A stretch of 64,000 bases of DNA from Brevundimonas sp. SL130 (GTDB lineage Bacteria; Pseudomonadota; Alphaproteobacteria; Caulobacterales; Caulobacteraceae). The translations under genes and the position numbers were made by a program. The stretch lies in NCBI RefSeq assembly GCF_026625805.1, contig NZ_CP113064.1, positions 2,272,657-2,336,656 of the forward strand, given 5' to 3'. Under the pieces are notes generated by a model. The model worked only from the letters and a program-made list of their open reading frames with translations, searched no databases and was not told the DNA's origin. Below, one piece after another: positions 34,278 to 43,073 of the stretch (position 1 is its first letter; every line of letters starts with the position of its first letter).

Positions 34278-34528
34278 CAGGATTCGTGTTTGGCGATGGT
34301 CTCGCGAATCCGACGCATGGCCTCGTCGTGCGGAACGACATCACCGGTGCGAAAATCCTCCAGCCCTTCTTCGACGGCTGTCATCATTTCCAGTTCACGC
34401 TCCACATAGGTTGCGATGGCGCGTTCGGCGAGAAATGACTGGGTACGCTGGGTCTTCTGGGCAAGCAGACCCAGCATTTCCTTGAGTGTCCCGCTCATGC
34501 GGACAGTAACGGTCGTGCTTGTGGCCAT
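34277..34528 (-). CDS. Ribbon-helix-helix (CopG/ParD-like) antitoxin
   Basis: An 83-aa antitoxin. The N-terminal VTVRMSGTLKEMLGLLAQKTQRTQ is a ribbon-helix-helix DNA-binding unit; the acidic tail (EGLEDFRTGDVVPHDEAMRR) would wrap the toxin. The start at 34528 has AGGAG seven bases upstream; longer readings run into the SDR gene region and are rejected. It is translationally coupled to the toxin and probably represses its own operon at the palindrome upstream. Confidence 0.9.
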   Translation of the reverse strand: MATSTTVTVRMSGTLKEMLGLLAQKTQRTQSFLAERAIATYVERELEMMTAVEEGLEDFRTGDVVPHDEAMRRIRETIAKHES

Positions 34529-34546
34529 TGCGATGCTCCTGTGCAC

Positions 34547-34561
34547 ATCTGAACACCAGAT
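34547..34561. promoter_or_regulatory. Candidate toxin-antitoxin operator
   Basis: ATCTG and CAGAT arms around a 5-nt spacer lie 19 bp upstream of the antitoxin ATG, where an autoregulating RHH antitoxin would bind. The arms are short, so this is a suggestion only. Confidence 0.4.
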
Positions 34562-34602
34562 AACACATTGACCGGTCGCATCGCCACTCCTACCACCCCA
34601 TA

Positions 34603-35358
34603 ATGACCGACCTCCTGCCCCTGAAGGATCGTATCGCCCTCGTCGTCGGGGCCTCGCGCGGCATTGGCTATGAAAGCGCCCTGGCGCTGGCCAAGGCCGG
34701 GGCGCATGTCGTCGCCACGGCGCGGACGCAAGGCGGGCTTGAGGAACTGGACGACGCCATCTTCGCCGCAACCGGCAAACACGCGACCCTGGTCCCGTTC
34801 GATCTGGTCGATGGCGGCGGGATCGACCGACTGGGCGGGGCCATCTTCGAACGCTTCAAGAAGTTGGACATCTGGGTCCAGGCGGCGGCGACCATGGGAC
34901 CGTCAGGCCTGACGCCCGTGGCCCACGCCGAACCCCGCGAGTTCGCCAAGGTCGAGAAGGTCAATTTCACCGCCGTCTATCGACTGATCCGCTCGCTGGA
35001 GCCCCTGCTGAAGGCCTCCGAGGCCGGACGGGTCATCCATTTCACCTCAAGCGTCGCGACTGCGCCCCGCGCCTTCTGGGGCATGTACGCCGCGACCAAG
35101 GCCGGCGCCGAGGCCCTGATGAAGGCCTGGGCGGACGAGGTGGAGAGCACCCCGATCCGCGTCAGCATCGTCGATCCCGGCCGGATGCGCACGGCCATGC
35201 GCGCCCAGGCCTTCCCCGGCGAAGACCCGCAGACCCTGCCCCACCCGTCCGAGATCGGCCAACTGGTCGTCGACCTGGCGCGCGGCGACGCCACGCCCCC
35301 GCCGACGATCCGCTTCCGCGACTGGAAGGCCGGACCGACGGCGGAAGCCCTGGTCTAG
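34603..35358 (+). CDS. Short-chain dehydrogenase/reductase
   Basis: A 251-aa Rossmann-fold NAD(P)-dependent oxidoreductase. The cofactor motif is VVGASRGIGYE, catalytic Ser is in HFTSSVATAP and YAATK carries Tyr and Lys. The usual NNAG motif reads AAATMGP, a departure seen in some classical SDRs. Substrate unknown. It is divergent from the toxin-antitoxin pair. Confidence 0.9.
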   Translation: MTDLLPLKDRIALVVGASRGIGYESALALAKAGAHVVATARTQGGLEELDDAIFAATGKHATLVPFDLVDGGGIDRLGGAIFERFKKLDIWVQAAATMGPSGLTPVAHAEPREFAKVEKVNFTAVYRLIRSLEPLLKASEAGRVIHFTSSVATAPRAFWGMYAATKAGAEALMKAWADEVESTPIRVSIVDPGRMRTAMRAQAFPGEDPQTLPHPSEIGQLVVDLARGDATPPPTIRFRDWKAGPTAEALV

Positions 35359-35365
35359 GCCGAGG

Positions 35366-36250
35366 TCAGCCCCAGGCGCCGGCGCCCGGCTCCTCACGGA
35401 AAGCGAAGTCGCCGTCGGTGGAGGCGGACAGGTCGCGCCAGGCCTCCAACTCCGTCGTCAGCCCGGCGATCTTGCCCTCGATCATGCCCACGGCGTCCGT
35501 CCCGGCCGCCCATCGCAAGGGCGGATTTTCGGCATTGGCCAAGGCCACCAGAGCCTGACCCAGCCTTGCCGGATCCCCCGCCTGGTTATGGCTGCGCGCC
35601 TCATAGAATCCGCGAAGCGCGGCCGAGGCCTGAGCATAGTCGGCGATGGGATGGGCGGCGTAGACGACCGATGAGGCGTCCAGGAAGTCGGTGCGGAAGA
35701 AGCCCGGCTCGACAATGGTCACATGGACGCCAAAGGGACTGACTTCCTGGGCGATGGACTCGCTGAAGCCCTCGATGGCGAACTTGGAGGCGCAATAGAT
35801 CGCGCCGGACGCCCCGCCGACCATGCCCCCCACGGACGAGACGTTGAACACATGCCCCGAACCCTGGGCCCGCATGACCGGCAGGACGGCGCGGGTCATG
35901 TCGAACAGGCCGAAGACATTGGTGTCGAACTGGATGCGCGCGTCGTGGCTGGTCGTCTCCTCGAAGATGCCCAGGTGGCCATAGCCGGCGTTATTGACCA
36001 GCACGTCGATACGGCCAAAGCGGGCCATGGCGGCCTCGACAGCGGCGGCGACGGCGGCCGTGTCGGTGACGTCCAGCGCCACGGACAGGACGATGTCGCT
36101 ATCCGGCCCGAAAGTCTTGACCAAGGCGTCCCGGTTTCGACCGGCGGCGACGACGCGATCGCCGGCGTCCAAGGCCGCCCGAGCGATGCCAGCGCCCAAA
36201 CCACGGGCCGCGCCGGTGACGAACCAGGTCTTTTGAGTGGTCGTTGTCAT
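35366..36250 (-). CDS. Short-chain dehydrogenase/reductase beside an AraC regulator
   Basis: A 294-aa classical SDR with cofactor motif VTGAARGLGAG, LVNNAGYGHLG, catalytic Ser in NVSSVGGMVG and YCASK. GAGGAG sits seven bases before ATG 36250. It is divergent from an AraC-family gene across about 140 bp, a frequent regulator/target pairing. The substrate is not evident. Confidence 0.92.
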   Translation of the reverse strand: MTTTTQKTWFVTGAARGLGAGIARAALDAGDRVVAAGRNRDALVKTFGPDSDIVLSVALDVTDTAAVAAAVEAAMARFGRIDVLVNNAGYGHLGIFEETTSHDARIQFDTNVFGLFDMTRAVLPVMRAQGSGHVFNVSSVGGMVGGASGAIYCASKFAIEGFSESIAQEVSPFGVHVTIVEPGFFRTDFLDASSVVYAAHPIADYAQASAALRGFYEARSHNQAGDPARLGQALVALANAENPPLRWAAGTDAVGMIEGKIAGLTTELEAWRDLSASTDGDFAFREEPGAGAWG

Positions 36251-36394
36251 TGGAAGTCTCCTCTGTCTGACAAGGTGGAGAAGACGCCGTTTCGGCCGCC
36301 CCGCGTTAGGGCGATCCGAGCGTTCTCTTGTACAATCCTGTCAAACTCTGCTCGTCGGCTTGCGCGAACGTGACGACGAGCGTTGGATGCGTTC

Positions 36395-37300
36395 ATGAGC
36401 CTCTTGCCCGAAATGACCGACATCGTCGCGCGCCACGCGCCGCCGGACCTGTCGCGCTCCGCCGTGCCTGGCCTGCGCCTGTATGGCAGCGACGCGCAGA
36501 CGCGAATGATCGCCGTCGCCTATGATCCCATGCTGTGCCTGGTGGTGTGCGGGGCCAAACAGACGATCCTGGGCGAGATGGTCTATTCCTATCGGGCCGG
36601 GGACTGCCTGGTGGTGTCGGCCGAACTGCCGGTGTGCGGCAGCATCGTAGAGGCGCCCTATCGCGCCCTCAGCTTCGACCTGAACCCCGCGACCATCGCC
36701 GGCCTGATGCTGGAGATCGACGCCCCTGCCGCCTCGGATCAGCCGCCGCCATCCGGCATCCATGTGACGCGGTTGGAGGGCGAACTGCTGGAGCCCATGG
36801 CCCGCCTGTTGCGCCTTCTGGACCGGCCCGCAGAGATCGCCGTAATGACGCCGATGATCGAGCGCGAGCTGGTCTGGCGGCTGCTGCACAGCCGGTACGC
36901 CGCCACCGTGCGTCAGATCGGCTCGACCGAAAGCCGCCTGTCGGGCGTCAGCCGCGCCATCAATTGGATCCGCGCCCACTACGCCGAACCAATGCGGCTG
37001 GAGGCCCTGTCGGACCTGGCGGGCATGAGCCTGTCGACCTTCCACCGGCATTTCCGCACGGTGACGACCATGAGCCCGCTGCAGTTCCACAAACAGGTGC
37101 GGCTGCGAGAGGCGCGCGCCCGACTGTTGAGCGGCGGCGACGGCGCAGCCGAAACCGGCTTCGCCGTCGGCTATGACAGCCCGTCCCAGTTCAGCCGCGA
37201 ATACGCCCGCCAGTTCGGCCTGCCGCCAGGTCGCGACGCGGCGCGGATGCGCGAAAGCCTGACGGTCGGCAGACCGTTCGTCCCCAACGGCTGCATCTGA
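36395..37300 (+). CDS. AraC-family transcriptional regulator
   Basis: A regulator of about 301 aa. The N-terminal sensing domain (VYSYRAGDCLVVSAELPVC) belongs to the AraC N-terminal type common in regulators of adjacent oxidoreductases. The C-terminal two-HTH domain reads LEALSDLAGMSLSTFHRHFR and AETGFAVGYDSPSQFSREYARQFG. The ATG at 36395 is taken; TTG 36383 in frame is an alternative. It probably controls the divergent SDR. An 8-bp palindrome TTGTACAA at 36328 lies between them. Confidence 0.9.
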   Translation: MSLLPEMTDIVARHAPPDLSRSAVPGLRLYGSDAQTRMIAVAYDPMLCLVVCGAKQTILGEMVYSYRAGDCLVVSAELPVCGSIVEAPYRALSFDLNPATIAGLMLEIDAPAASDQPPPSGIHVTRLEGELLEPMARLLRLLDRPAEIAVMTPMIERELVWRLLHSRYAATVRQIGSTESRLSGVSRAINWIRAHYAEPMRLEALSDLAGMSLSTFHRHFRTVTTMSPLQFHKQVRLREARARLLSGGDGAAETGFAVGYDSPSQFSREYARQFGLPPGRDAARMRESLTVGRPFVPNGCI

Positions 37301-37347
37301 TCCCTGGCGCCTTGCCGCAGGTCGAGAGCAGCGGTCATGGGCCGGAC

Positions 37348-38013
37348 ATGACCCTGTTCCAGCCCTTCCTCGTCCTGCACATCTCGACCGGCATGGCCGC
37401 CGTCCTGGTTGGCTTCGGCCCCCTGCTGACCGCAAAGGGTTCGCGCGCGCATCGGCTGTGGGGCCGCGCCTTTGTGGTGCTGATGACGATCCTGCTGGCC
37501 TGCGCCTGGGTGATGACGGCTTTGCACTTCAACACCTATTTCCTCGCCCTCTCGGCCACGGCCTCGCTGACGCTGTTTTCAGGCGTAAGGGTGTTGGGGC
37601 GCAAACGGCCCGACATCCACCCCCAGGACCGGGCCAGGCCGATGGACTGGGCGGCGACGCTCGGTGCCCTGGGCGTCGGCGTCTGGGTGCTGGCCTTGAT
37701 CGCCCTGGGCCGCTCGGACGGCCCGCCCGTGGTCTCTGAAGCCTTGGCCTATGCGGCGCTGTCGGTCGCGGCGTGGGACCTGTGGCGGTTTTTGCGTCCA
37801 CGAGACTGGCCATTCTCGCCGGACTTGTGGAGATACGAGCATCTGGTGAAGATGCTGAGCGCCTATGCTGCGGTCCTGAGCGCCTTTTCCGGCAATTTCC
37901 TGACCGTCCTGCCCCAGCCCTGGAGCCAGCTCTGGCCGTCCGTCCTGTTCCCGTTGATCGCCACACTCTGGACGGCGACCCTGATCCTGCGGCGGCGCGC
38001 CCAGCCGGCATGA
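37348..38013 (+). CDS. DUF2306-type multi-pass membrane protein
   Basis: A 221-aa protein with about six to seven hydrophobic helices, starting MTLFQPFLVLHISTGMAAVL; the histidine and the GSRAHRLWGRAFV loop are typical of DUF2306. The function of that family is not known. An in-frame start at 37312 is possible. Its stop overlaps the next gene's start (ATGA), linking it to a membrane-bound LytTR regulator. Confidence 0.78.
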   Translation: MTLFQPFLVLHISTGMAAVLVGFGPLLTAKGSRAHRLWGRAFVVLMTILLACAWVMTALHFNTYFLALSATASLTLFSGVRVLGRKRPDIHPQDRARPMDWAATLGALGVGVWVLALIALGRSDGPPVVSEALAYAALSVAAWDLWRFLRPRDWPFSPDLWRYEHLVKMLSAYAAVLSAFSGNFLTVLPQPWSQLWPSVLFPLIATLWTATLILRRRAQPA

Positions 38014-38825
38014 GGAGGCCGACGGTCGCCGTCGTGATGGCGGGATTCACCGCCTATTCCTACGCGGCGACGGTGGCGTCGGTGGCCTGGTATCTTCGGC
38101 GGGACCGGCCGGAACTGGCGATCTCGACATCATTGCTGTGGGCCGGCCTGTCCTATGCGCCCTGGCTGGGCGTCGCCGCCCTGGTCTGGGGTGCGATCCG
38201 GCTGTGGGGATTGGGGTGGAAGACAGCAGGCGTCCTGAGCGCAGCGACAATTCTCGTCGTGCCCCTGGTCTCGGCCTTCGACACACGGCTTGACCTCGCC
38301 TTTCTGAACAGGGTCGTCATGCCGGGCGGCTGGATGGAGAGGACCATCGACCGGCTGCCGATCGCCCTGCTGCTCTACACGGCGATCATCGCCGCCGGTA
38401 TGGCCGCCGCCCATTGGCGCAAGGCGCGTGAAGCCCAAGACCGGATCGACCGCATCACCCAAGCCCTGGCCGTGGCCAAAGACCTGCGGGACGACGCTCG
38501 CCTGCTCGTCTCGACCGGACGAAACCGCACTTCGGTCGATCTGCGGGCCGTGGAGTGGTTCGCCTCGGCAGGCAATTATGTGGTCGTGAACTGGGACGGG
38601 CGCGAGGGCCTGGTGCGTGACACCCTTCAGGCGCTGGAGACACGTCTGGATACGCGCCTGTTTGCCCGCATCCACCGTTCCACCCTGGTCAATCTGGCGC
38701 GGGTCGAGGGGGTGCAGCCCCTGTCGGACGGATCCTGGCGGCTGACGATGCACAGCGGCGCAGAACTGGTGGTCAGCCGCACCTATCGCGACGCCGTTCT
38801 GGTACGGCTGGGTCGCCCCCTTTAG
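38010..38825 (+). CDS. Membrane-anchored LytTR transcriptional regulator
   Basis: A 271-aa protein with four predicted transmembrane helices (about 6-27, 42-66, 73-90, 116-134), a short helical linker, and a C-terminal LytTR DNA-binding domain (about 165-268, including FARIHRSTLVNLARV at 218-232 and LVVSRTYRDAVL). There is no receiver domain, so it would sense through its own membrane part or the co-encoded DUF2306 protein. It overlaps the preceding gene by 4 bp and the convergent methyltransferase by 4 bp. Confidence 0.87.
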   Translation: MRRPTVAVVMAGFTAYSYAATVASVAWYLRRDRPELAISTSLLWAGLSYAPWLGVAALVWGAIRLWGLGWKTAGVLSAATILVVPLVSAFDTRLDLAFLNRVVMPGGWMERTIDRLPIALLLYTAIIAAGMAAAHWRKAREAQDRIDRITQALAVAKDLRDDARLLVSTGRNRTSVDLRAVEWFASAGNYVVVNWDGREGLVRDTLQALETRLDTRLFARIHRSTLVNLARVEGVQPLSDGSWRLTMHSGAELVVSRTYRDAVLVRLGRPL

Positions 38826-39448
38826 GGCAGGCGCGCCAGAACCCGCAGCCAGCCCTCGGCCTGGGCCAGGTCGATGGCTTCGAACAGCGGGATCGCCAAC
38901 AGGAAGACCAGACCGTCGCGGATGGTCGTCAGGAAGAAGGACGGCCGCACCGACAGTTCCGCCTCGTCGCGCCACAGCGAAAACCGCGGTATGAACCGCA
39001 GCGTGCGGGCCTTGTACGCCATATAGTCGGCGCCGAAAGCCGCGCCCAGCCAGGCCTCCTCACGGCGCACCGTCAGATAAAACACCGCCAGAGACGCGAG
39101 AGTGAACAGCATGGCCAGGGTGAGGCTGCCACTCTGGGCGCCGATGCCAAAGGCGCCGAAGAAGCTGAAAATATAGAGCGGATTGCGACTGATCGAATAG
39201 GGACCGCGCGACACGATCTCGGCCTTCTTGCGTCCGCCGATATAGAGCGAGCACCAGGCGCGGCCGACGATGGCGAATATGATGGCGGCCAGGCCGACGG
39301 CCTCGACGCCTTCATGAACGGGACTATTCGGACCAGAGGCCGACTGAGACACCATGGTCAAGCCGACCAGGACCACCAAGGCGACGAGAACAGCGCCCTT
39401 GCGGATCTTCTGAACCGCCTGAAGGTCGAACGCTTGGATCATAGCCAT
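38822..39448 (-). CDS. Membrane methyltransferase, isoprenylcysteine/phospholipid type
   Basis: A 208-aa integral membrane protein of the ICMT/PEMT family. The diagnostic motif is GPYSISRNPLYIFSFFG, followed by RREEAWLGAAFGADYMAYKARTLRFIP, which binds SAM at the membrane face. The target is unknown. The ATG at 39448 has GGAG six bases upstream; the longer frame upstream has no membrane-methyltransferase character. Confidence 0.85.
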   Translation of the reverse strand: MAMIQAFDLQAVQKIRKGAVLVALVVLVGLTMVSQSASGPNSPVHEGVEAVGLAAIIFAIVGRAWCSLYIGGRKKAEIVSRGPYSISRNPLYIFSFFGAFGIGAQSGSLTLAMLFTLASLAVFYLTVRREEAWLGAAFGADYMAYKARTLRFIPRFSLWRDEAELSVRPSFFLTTIRDGLVFLLAIPLFEAIDLAQAEGWLRVLARLP

Positions 39449-39552
39449 AAATCGCTCCGGATTGTCCCCAAATCCAAGCGCCGGTTTCACCGGGCGAGCA
39501 AGCGGTATGTTTGCGAGCGAAAATCGGTCTCGAATGGCCGGAGACGCAAGGG

Positions 39553-40014
39553 TCAGAGGCTCGAAAGCAAATCCGCCAACTCTGCGGGCCAGATCGTCTC
39601 CGTCGAGGCCCGGATATCGGCGAGGCTCCACCAGCGATGCGCCACCAGGATGTTCCGTTCCTCCTCGGTCCAGCCGGTGGAGGACAGGTCGAACGCCTCG
39701 GTGCGAAGCAGGAAAAACCGCTGATCCACATCGGCCATACGGCCGTCGGGCAGGCGAAAACTGACCCTGACCCGGCCGACCTGGGGGCCGGGATCGTCGA
39801 TGATCAGGCCGGTTTCCTCAACCAGTTCGCGGCGCGCGGCGTCCTCATAGGTTTCGCCCGGTTCGCAGCCGCCGCCGGGCGTGGCCCAGAAGGCCGTGCC
39901 GGTCAGAGGCCCGTCGGAAAAGACGAAATGGAACAGCAGCACCCGCCCCTGCCCGTCCAGAATCAGCCAGCGCGAGGTCGGCCGCTCGGGAAGGACAGGC
40001 GCGACTGCGCTCAT
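39553..40014 (-). CDS. Nudix hydrolase
   Basis: A 153-aa hydrolase of nucleoside-diphosphate-linked substrates. The Nudix box is complete: GGGCEPGETYEDAARRELVEETGL with the metal-binding REXXEE set. It lies 4 bp downstream of der on the same strand. The substrate is not predictable. Confidence 0.93.
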   Translation of the reverse strand: MSAVAPVLPERPTSRWLILDGQGRVLLFHFVFSDGPLTGTAFWATPGGGCEPGETYEDAARRELVEETGLIIDDPGPQVGRVRVSFRLPDGRMADVDQRFFLLRTEAFDLSSTGWTEEERNILVAHRWWSLADIRASTETIWPAELADLLSSL

Positions 40015-40018
40015 GGCG

Positions 40019-41638
40019 TCACTTCTTGGCGCCGCCCTTTTGCCCGGTGCGGATACGGCCGGAGCGCGAAACCTGGCGGGCGCCGCCGCGGGCGCCCTTC
40101 TGGACCGCCACCGACGATCCGGCCTTCTTGGACGCGCTGGACTTCAGCCCGCCCAGGACCTTTGGCTGGGCCTTGCGGGTCTTCTTCTGCTCCAGCGCCT
40201 TGCCGGGCAGTTTGGACAGGGCCTCTTCCTTCTCGGCCTTCTTGATCCGGCGCGGCGCGGTCTTGGCGTCGCCCTTATAGCGTTCCGGTCCCGACTTGGC
40301 GCCGCCCTCGGCATACGGGTTCACGCCGCTGGACTTGACGTTCAGACGGATCGGCGTGCCCGGCAGGTCAAAGCTCTCGCGGATCGAGTTGACCAGATAA
40401 CGCTTGTAATGCTCCGGCATCGACTCGGCGCGGTTGGCCATCAGCACGAAGGTCGGCGGACGGGCCTTGGTCTGGGCGATGTATTTCGGCTTGATCCGCT
40501 TGCCGTCCACGGCGGGGGGCGGGTGCCGCTGGGTGGCCATGGACAGCCAGGTGTTCAGGTCCTTGGTCTTCACCTTGACCGACCAGGTGTCATAGGCCTG
40601 AAGCACGGCGGGCATCAGCCGTTCGACGCCCCGGCCCGAGTGCGACGACAGGGCCACGAAGGGCGAGCCCTTCAGCTGGGGCAGCTTGTCCTCGGCCATG
40701 CCCTTCAGCTTGGCCATACGGGCCTGGGGCTCGTCTTCCAGGTCCCATTTGGACGCGACATAGACCAGGGCGCGGCCCTCGCGCTCGACCAGGTCGGCCA
40801 GCTGCAGGTCCTGGGTGTCGAAGGCGTCGTCCTTGTCCATCATCAGGATGACGACTTCGGCGAAGGTGATGGCGCGGATGGTGTCGGCGACCGACAGCTT
40901 CTCCAGCTTCTCCTGGACCCGCGCCTTACGCCGCATGCCGGCCGTATCGACCAGACGGATGTTCTTGCCTTCGAACTGCCAGTCGACCGAGATGGAGTCG
41001 CGGGTGATGCCCGCTTCCGGCCCGGTCAGCAGGCGGTCGTCGCCGATCAGACGGTTGATCAGGGTCGACTTGCCGGCGTTCGGACGGCCGATGACGGCGA
41101 TGCGGATCGGCTTGTCCGGCTCATCAACCTCTTCGATGAAGATGTCTTCGGACGCTGCGCGGATGGCCTTGTACAGGTCGGCCATGCCCTCGCCGTGCTC
41201 GGCCGAGATGGCGACCGGCTCGCCGAAGCCCAGAGCATGCGCTTCACCGACGCCGCCGCCGCTCTCGCGGCTTTCGGACTTGTTGGCCAGCAGGATGATC
41301 GGCTTGTGCACCTTGCGCAGGCGCTCGGCGAAGATCCTGTCCAGCGAGGTGACGCCCTCACGGGCGTCCATCATGAACATGACCAGTTCGGCGTCGTCCA
41401 GCGCGGCCTCGGTCTGCTCGCGCATCCGGGCTTCCAGGCTGTCGTCGGTGACATCCTCGTAGCCGGCCGTATCGATCAGCGTCAGATCCATGTCGCCGAT
41501 ATTGCCGTCGGCGTAGCGCCGGTCCCGGGTCACGCCGGGGCGATCATCGACAAGCGCAAGACGCTTGCCGACGAGGCGGTTGAACAGTGTCGATTTGCCC
41601 ACATTGGGGCGGCCGACAATCGCGACCTTCAGAGCCAT
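40019..41638 (-). CDS. der: Ribosome-associated GTPase Der (EngA)
   Basis: A 539-aa essential GTPase for 50S maturation with two G domains: GRPNVGKSTLFNRLVGKR and, later, GRPNAGKSTLINRLIG, each with its own switch and NK/SKWD motifs. A KH-like domain follows. The C-terminal tail of about 90 aa is Lys/Arg/Ala-rich (KTAPRRIKKAEKEE and beyond), longer than in E. coli. Confidence 0.97.
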   Translation of the reverse strand: MALKVAIVGRPNVGKSTLFNRLVGKRLALVDDRPGVTRDRRYADGNIGDMDLTLIDTAGYEDVTDDSLEARMREQTEAALDDAELVMFMMDAREGVTSLDRIFAERLRKVHKPIILLANKSESRESGGGVGEAHALGFGEPVAISAEHGEGMADLYKAIRAASEDIFIEEVDEPDKPIRIAVIGRPNAGKSTLINRLIGDDRLLTGPEAGITRDSISVDWQFEGKNIRLVDTAGMRRKARVQEKLEKLSVADTIRAITFAEVVILMMDKDDAFDTQDLQLADLVEREGRALVYVASKWDLEDEPQARMAKLKGMAEDKLPQLKGSPFVALSSHSGRGVERLMPAVLQAYDTWSVKVKTKDLNTWLSMATQRHPPPAVDGKRIKPKYIAQTKARPPTFVLMANRAESMPEHYKRYLVNSIRESFDLPGTPIRLNVKSSGVNPYAEGGAKSGPERYKGDAKTAPRRIKKAEKEEALSKLPGKALEQKKTRKAQPKVLGGLKSSASKKAGSSVAVQKGARGGARQVSRSGRIRTGQKGGAKK

Positions 41639-41670
41639 TTCGGCTTTCTAGCTTAATTCGGGCTGAAGAG

Positions 41671-43050
41671 TCAGCGGATACAGATCAGCTGGCCGTTGTC
41701 GGTCAGCACGTACAGGGCGCCGTTATAGGCGGCGGGCGCGATATAGGCGGGCGCGCCCAGTTTCAGCGTGGTCTGCGCCACCCCGGTCTTGGGATCGAAC
41801 GCGACGGCCTCGCCGTAAGAGTTGACCATCACCAGGCGGTTGGAGGCCAACAGAGGCCCCGACCATTGCGGATAGATGGTGCGACGCCCGAAGCGCAGGA
41901 AGCCGCCGACCTTGCGCTGGCGTCCTTCGTTCAGCTCGCGGGTCCAGTAGATCTGGCCCGTGTCGCGGTTGGCCGTGATCAACTCGCCCGACTTCGACAC
42001 GACGAAGACAACGTCGCCGACCGGCAGCGGCGCGTTCACGCCGGTGACCGGCAACTGCCACTTGGGCTGGCCCGAGCGCAGGTCCAACGCCGACAGCACG
42101 CCCGAATGGCTGACGCCATAGACCATGCCCCGGCTGACGACCGGGCGGCCGGCGACATCGCGCACTTCGGACAGGGCGCTGGTGCGGCTGGTGCGCGACA
42201 GGGTCTGTTCCCAAAGCGTCTGACCGTTCAGAGCGCTCAGCGCGACCAACTGGCCCGAGGCGAAGGGCGCGATGACCGTATTGCCCGTCACGGCCGGGCT
42301 GGAGGCGCGCATGACACGCGCCGGTTCGGCGATGCCGCGATAGGTCCAGTCCTGTGCGCCCGTATTGACGTCAAAGGCGAACAGCTGGCTGTCCACATCG
42401 ACGACGAAGACGTGGGCGCCGACGACCGTCGGGGCGCCGTGGATCGGGGAATCGACCTGCTGGGTCCAGACGACGGCCCCGGTGCCGGCGTCGAGCGCGG
42501 TCATCGAGCGATAGCCGGACGAGACGAACAGCTTGCCGCCGGCGTAGGCGACGCCGCCGCCGAAGCCGCCGTTGCGGTCACGGTCGGCGTCCTTGACATT
42601 GGCCTTCCACAGGACGGCTCCGGTGTCGGCGGACACAGCCGAGACGGTCGATTCACCGTCCAGCACGAAGATCTTGCCGTCGGCGGCCACGATCGGCGCC
42701 ATGACATTGCCGACCCGCGCCGAGCCTTCACCGATGCTGCGCTTCCAGGCGATCTGGAAGTTCGGCGCGGCGATGACATGCTCGACCAGGTTCTCGGAGG
42801 AACCGCCCGGCTGGGTCCAAGCCGTCGCGGCCTGGGGGCCCGGCAGGAAGAAGTCGCGGCCGGACAGGGCGGCCGACGGGGCCAGCTGCTGTTCGAACTC
42901 CAGCACCGAGATACGGTCGCCGGCCGATGCGGTCGCTTTCGGGTCGTCCTTCTTGCCCAGACCAAAGGGCAGGTTGCGACTGACCGCGCCGCACGAGGCC
43001 ATGGTGGTGGCGACGCCGCAAATCAGCGCGACTTTCAGAACTCGGTTCAT
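41671..43050 (-). CDS. bamB: Outer membrane assembly lipoprotein BamB
   Basis: A 459-aa lipoprotein of the BAM complex. The signal ends in the lipobox MASC. The rest is a PQQ-like eight-bladed beta-propeller with repeated 'G.VLW' and 'ALDAGTGAVVW' type blades. The ATG at 43050 is used because the signal peptide begins there; a start at 43077 would overlap the upstream gene. It sits between a YfgM-like gene and der, the order known from many proteobacteria. Confidence 0.93.
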   Translation of the reverse strand: MNRVLKVALICGVATTMASCGAVSRNLPFGLGKKDDPKATASAGDRISVLEFEQQLAPSAALSGRDFFLPGPQAATAWTQPGGSSENLVEHVIAAPNFQIAWKRSIGEGSARVGNVMAPIVAADGKIFVLDGESTVSAVSADTGAVLWKANVKDADRDRNGGFGGGVAYAGGKLFVSSGYRSMTALDAGTGAVVWTQQVDSPIHGAPTVVGAHVFVVDVDSQLFAFDVNTGAQDWTYRGIAEPARVMRASSPAVTGNTVIAPFASGQLVALSALNGQTLWEQTLSRTSRTSALSEVRDVAGRPVVSRGMVYGVSHSGVLSALDLRSGQPKWQLPVTGVNAPLPVGDVVFVVSKSGELITANRDTGQIYWTRELNEGRQRKVGGFLRFGRRTIYPQWSGPLLASNRLVMVNSYGEAVAFDPKTGVAQTTLKLGAPAYIAPAAYNGALYVLTDNGQLICIR

Positions 43051-43073
43051 CTTGGGCGTCCTGTAAGGGGTCG

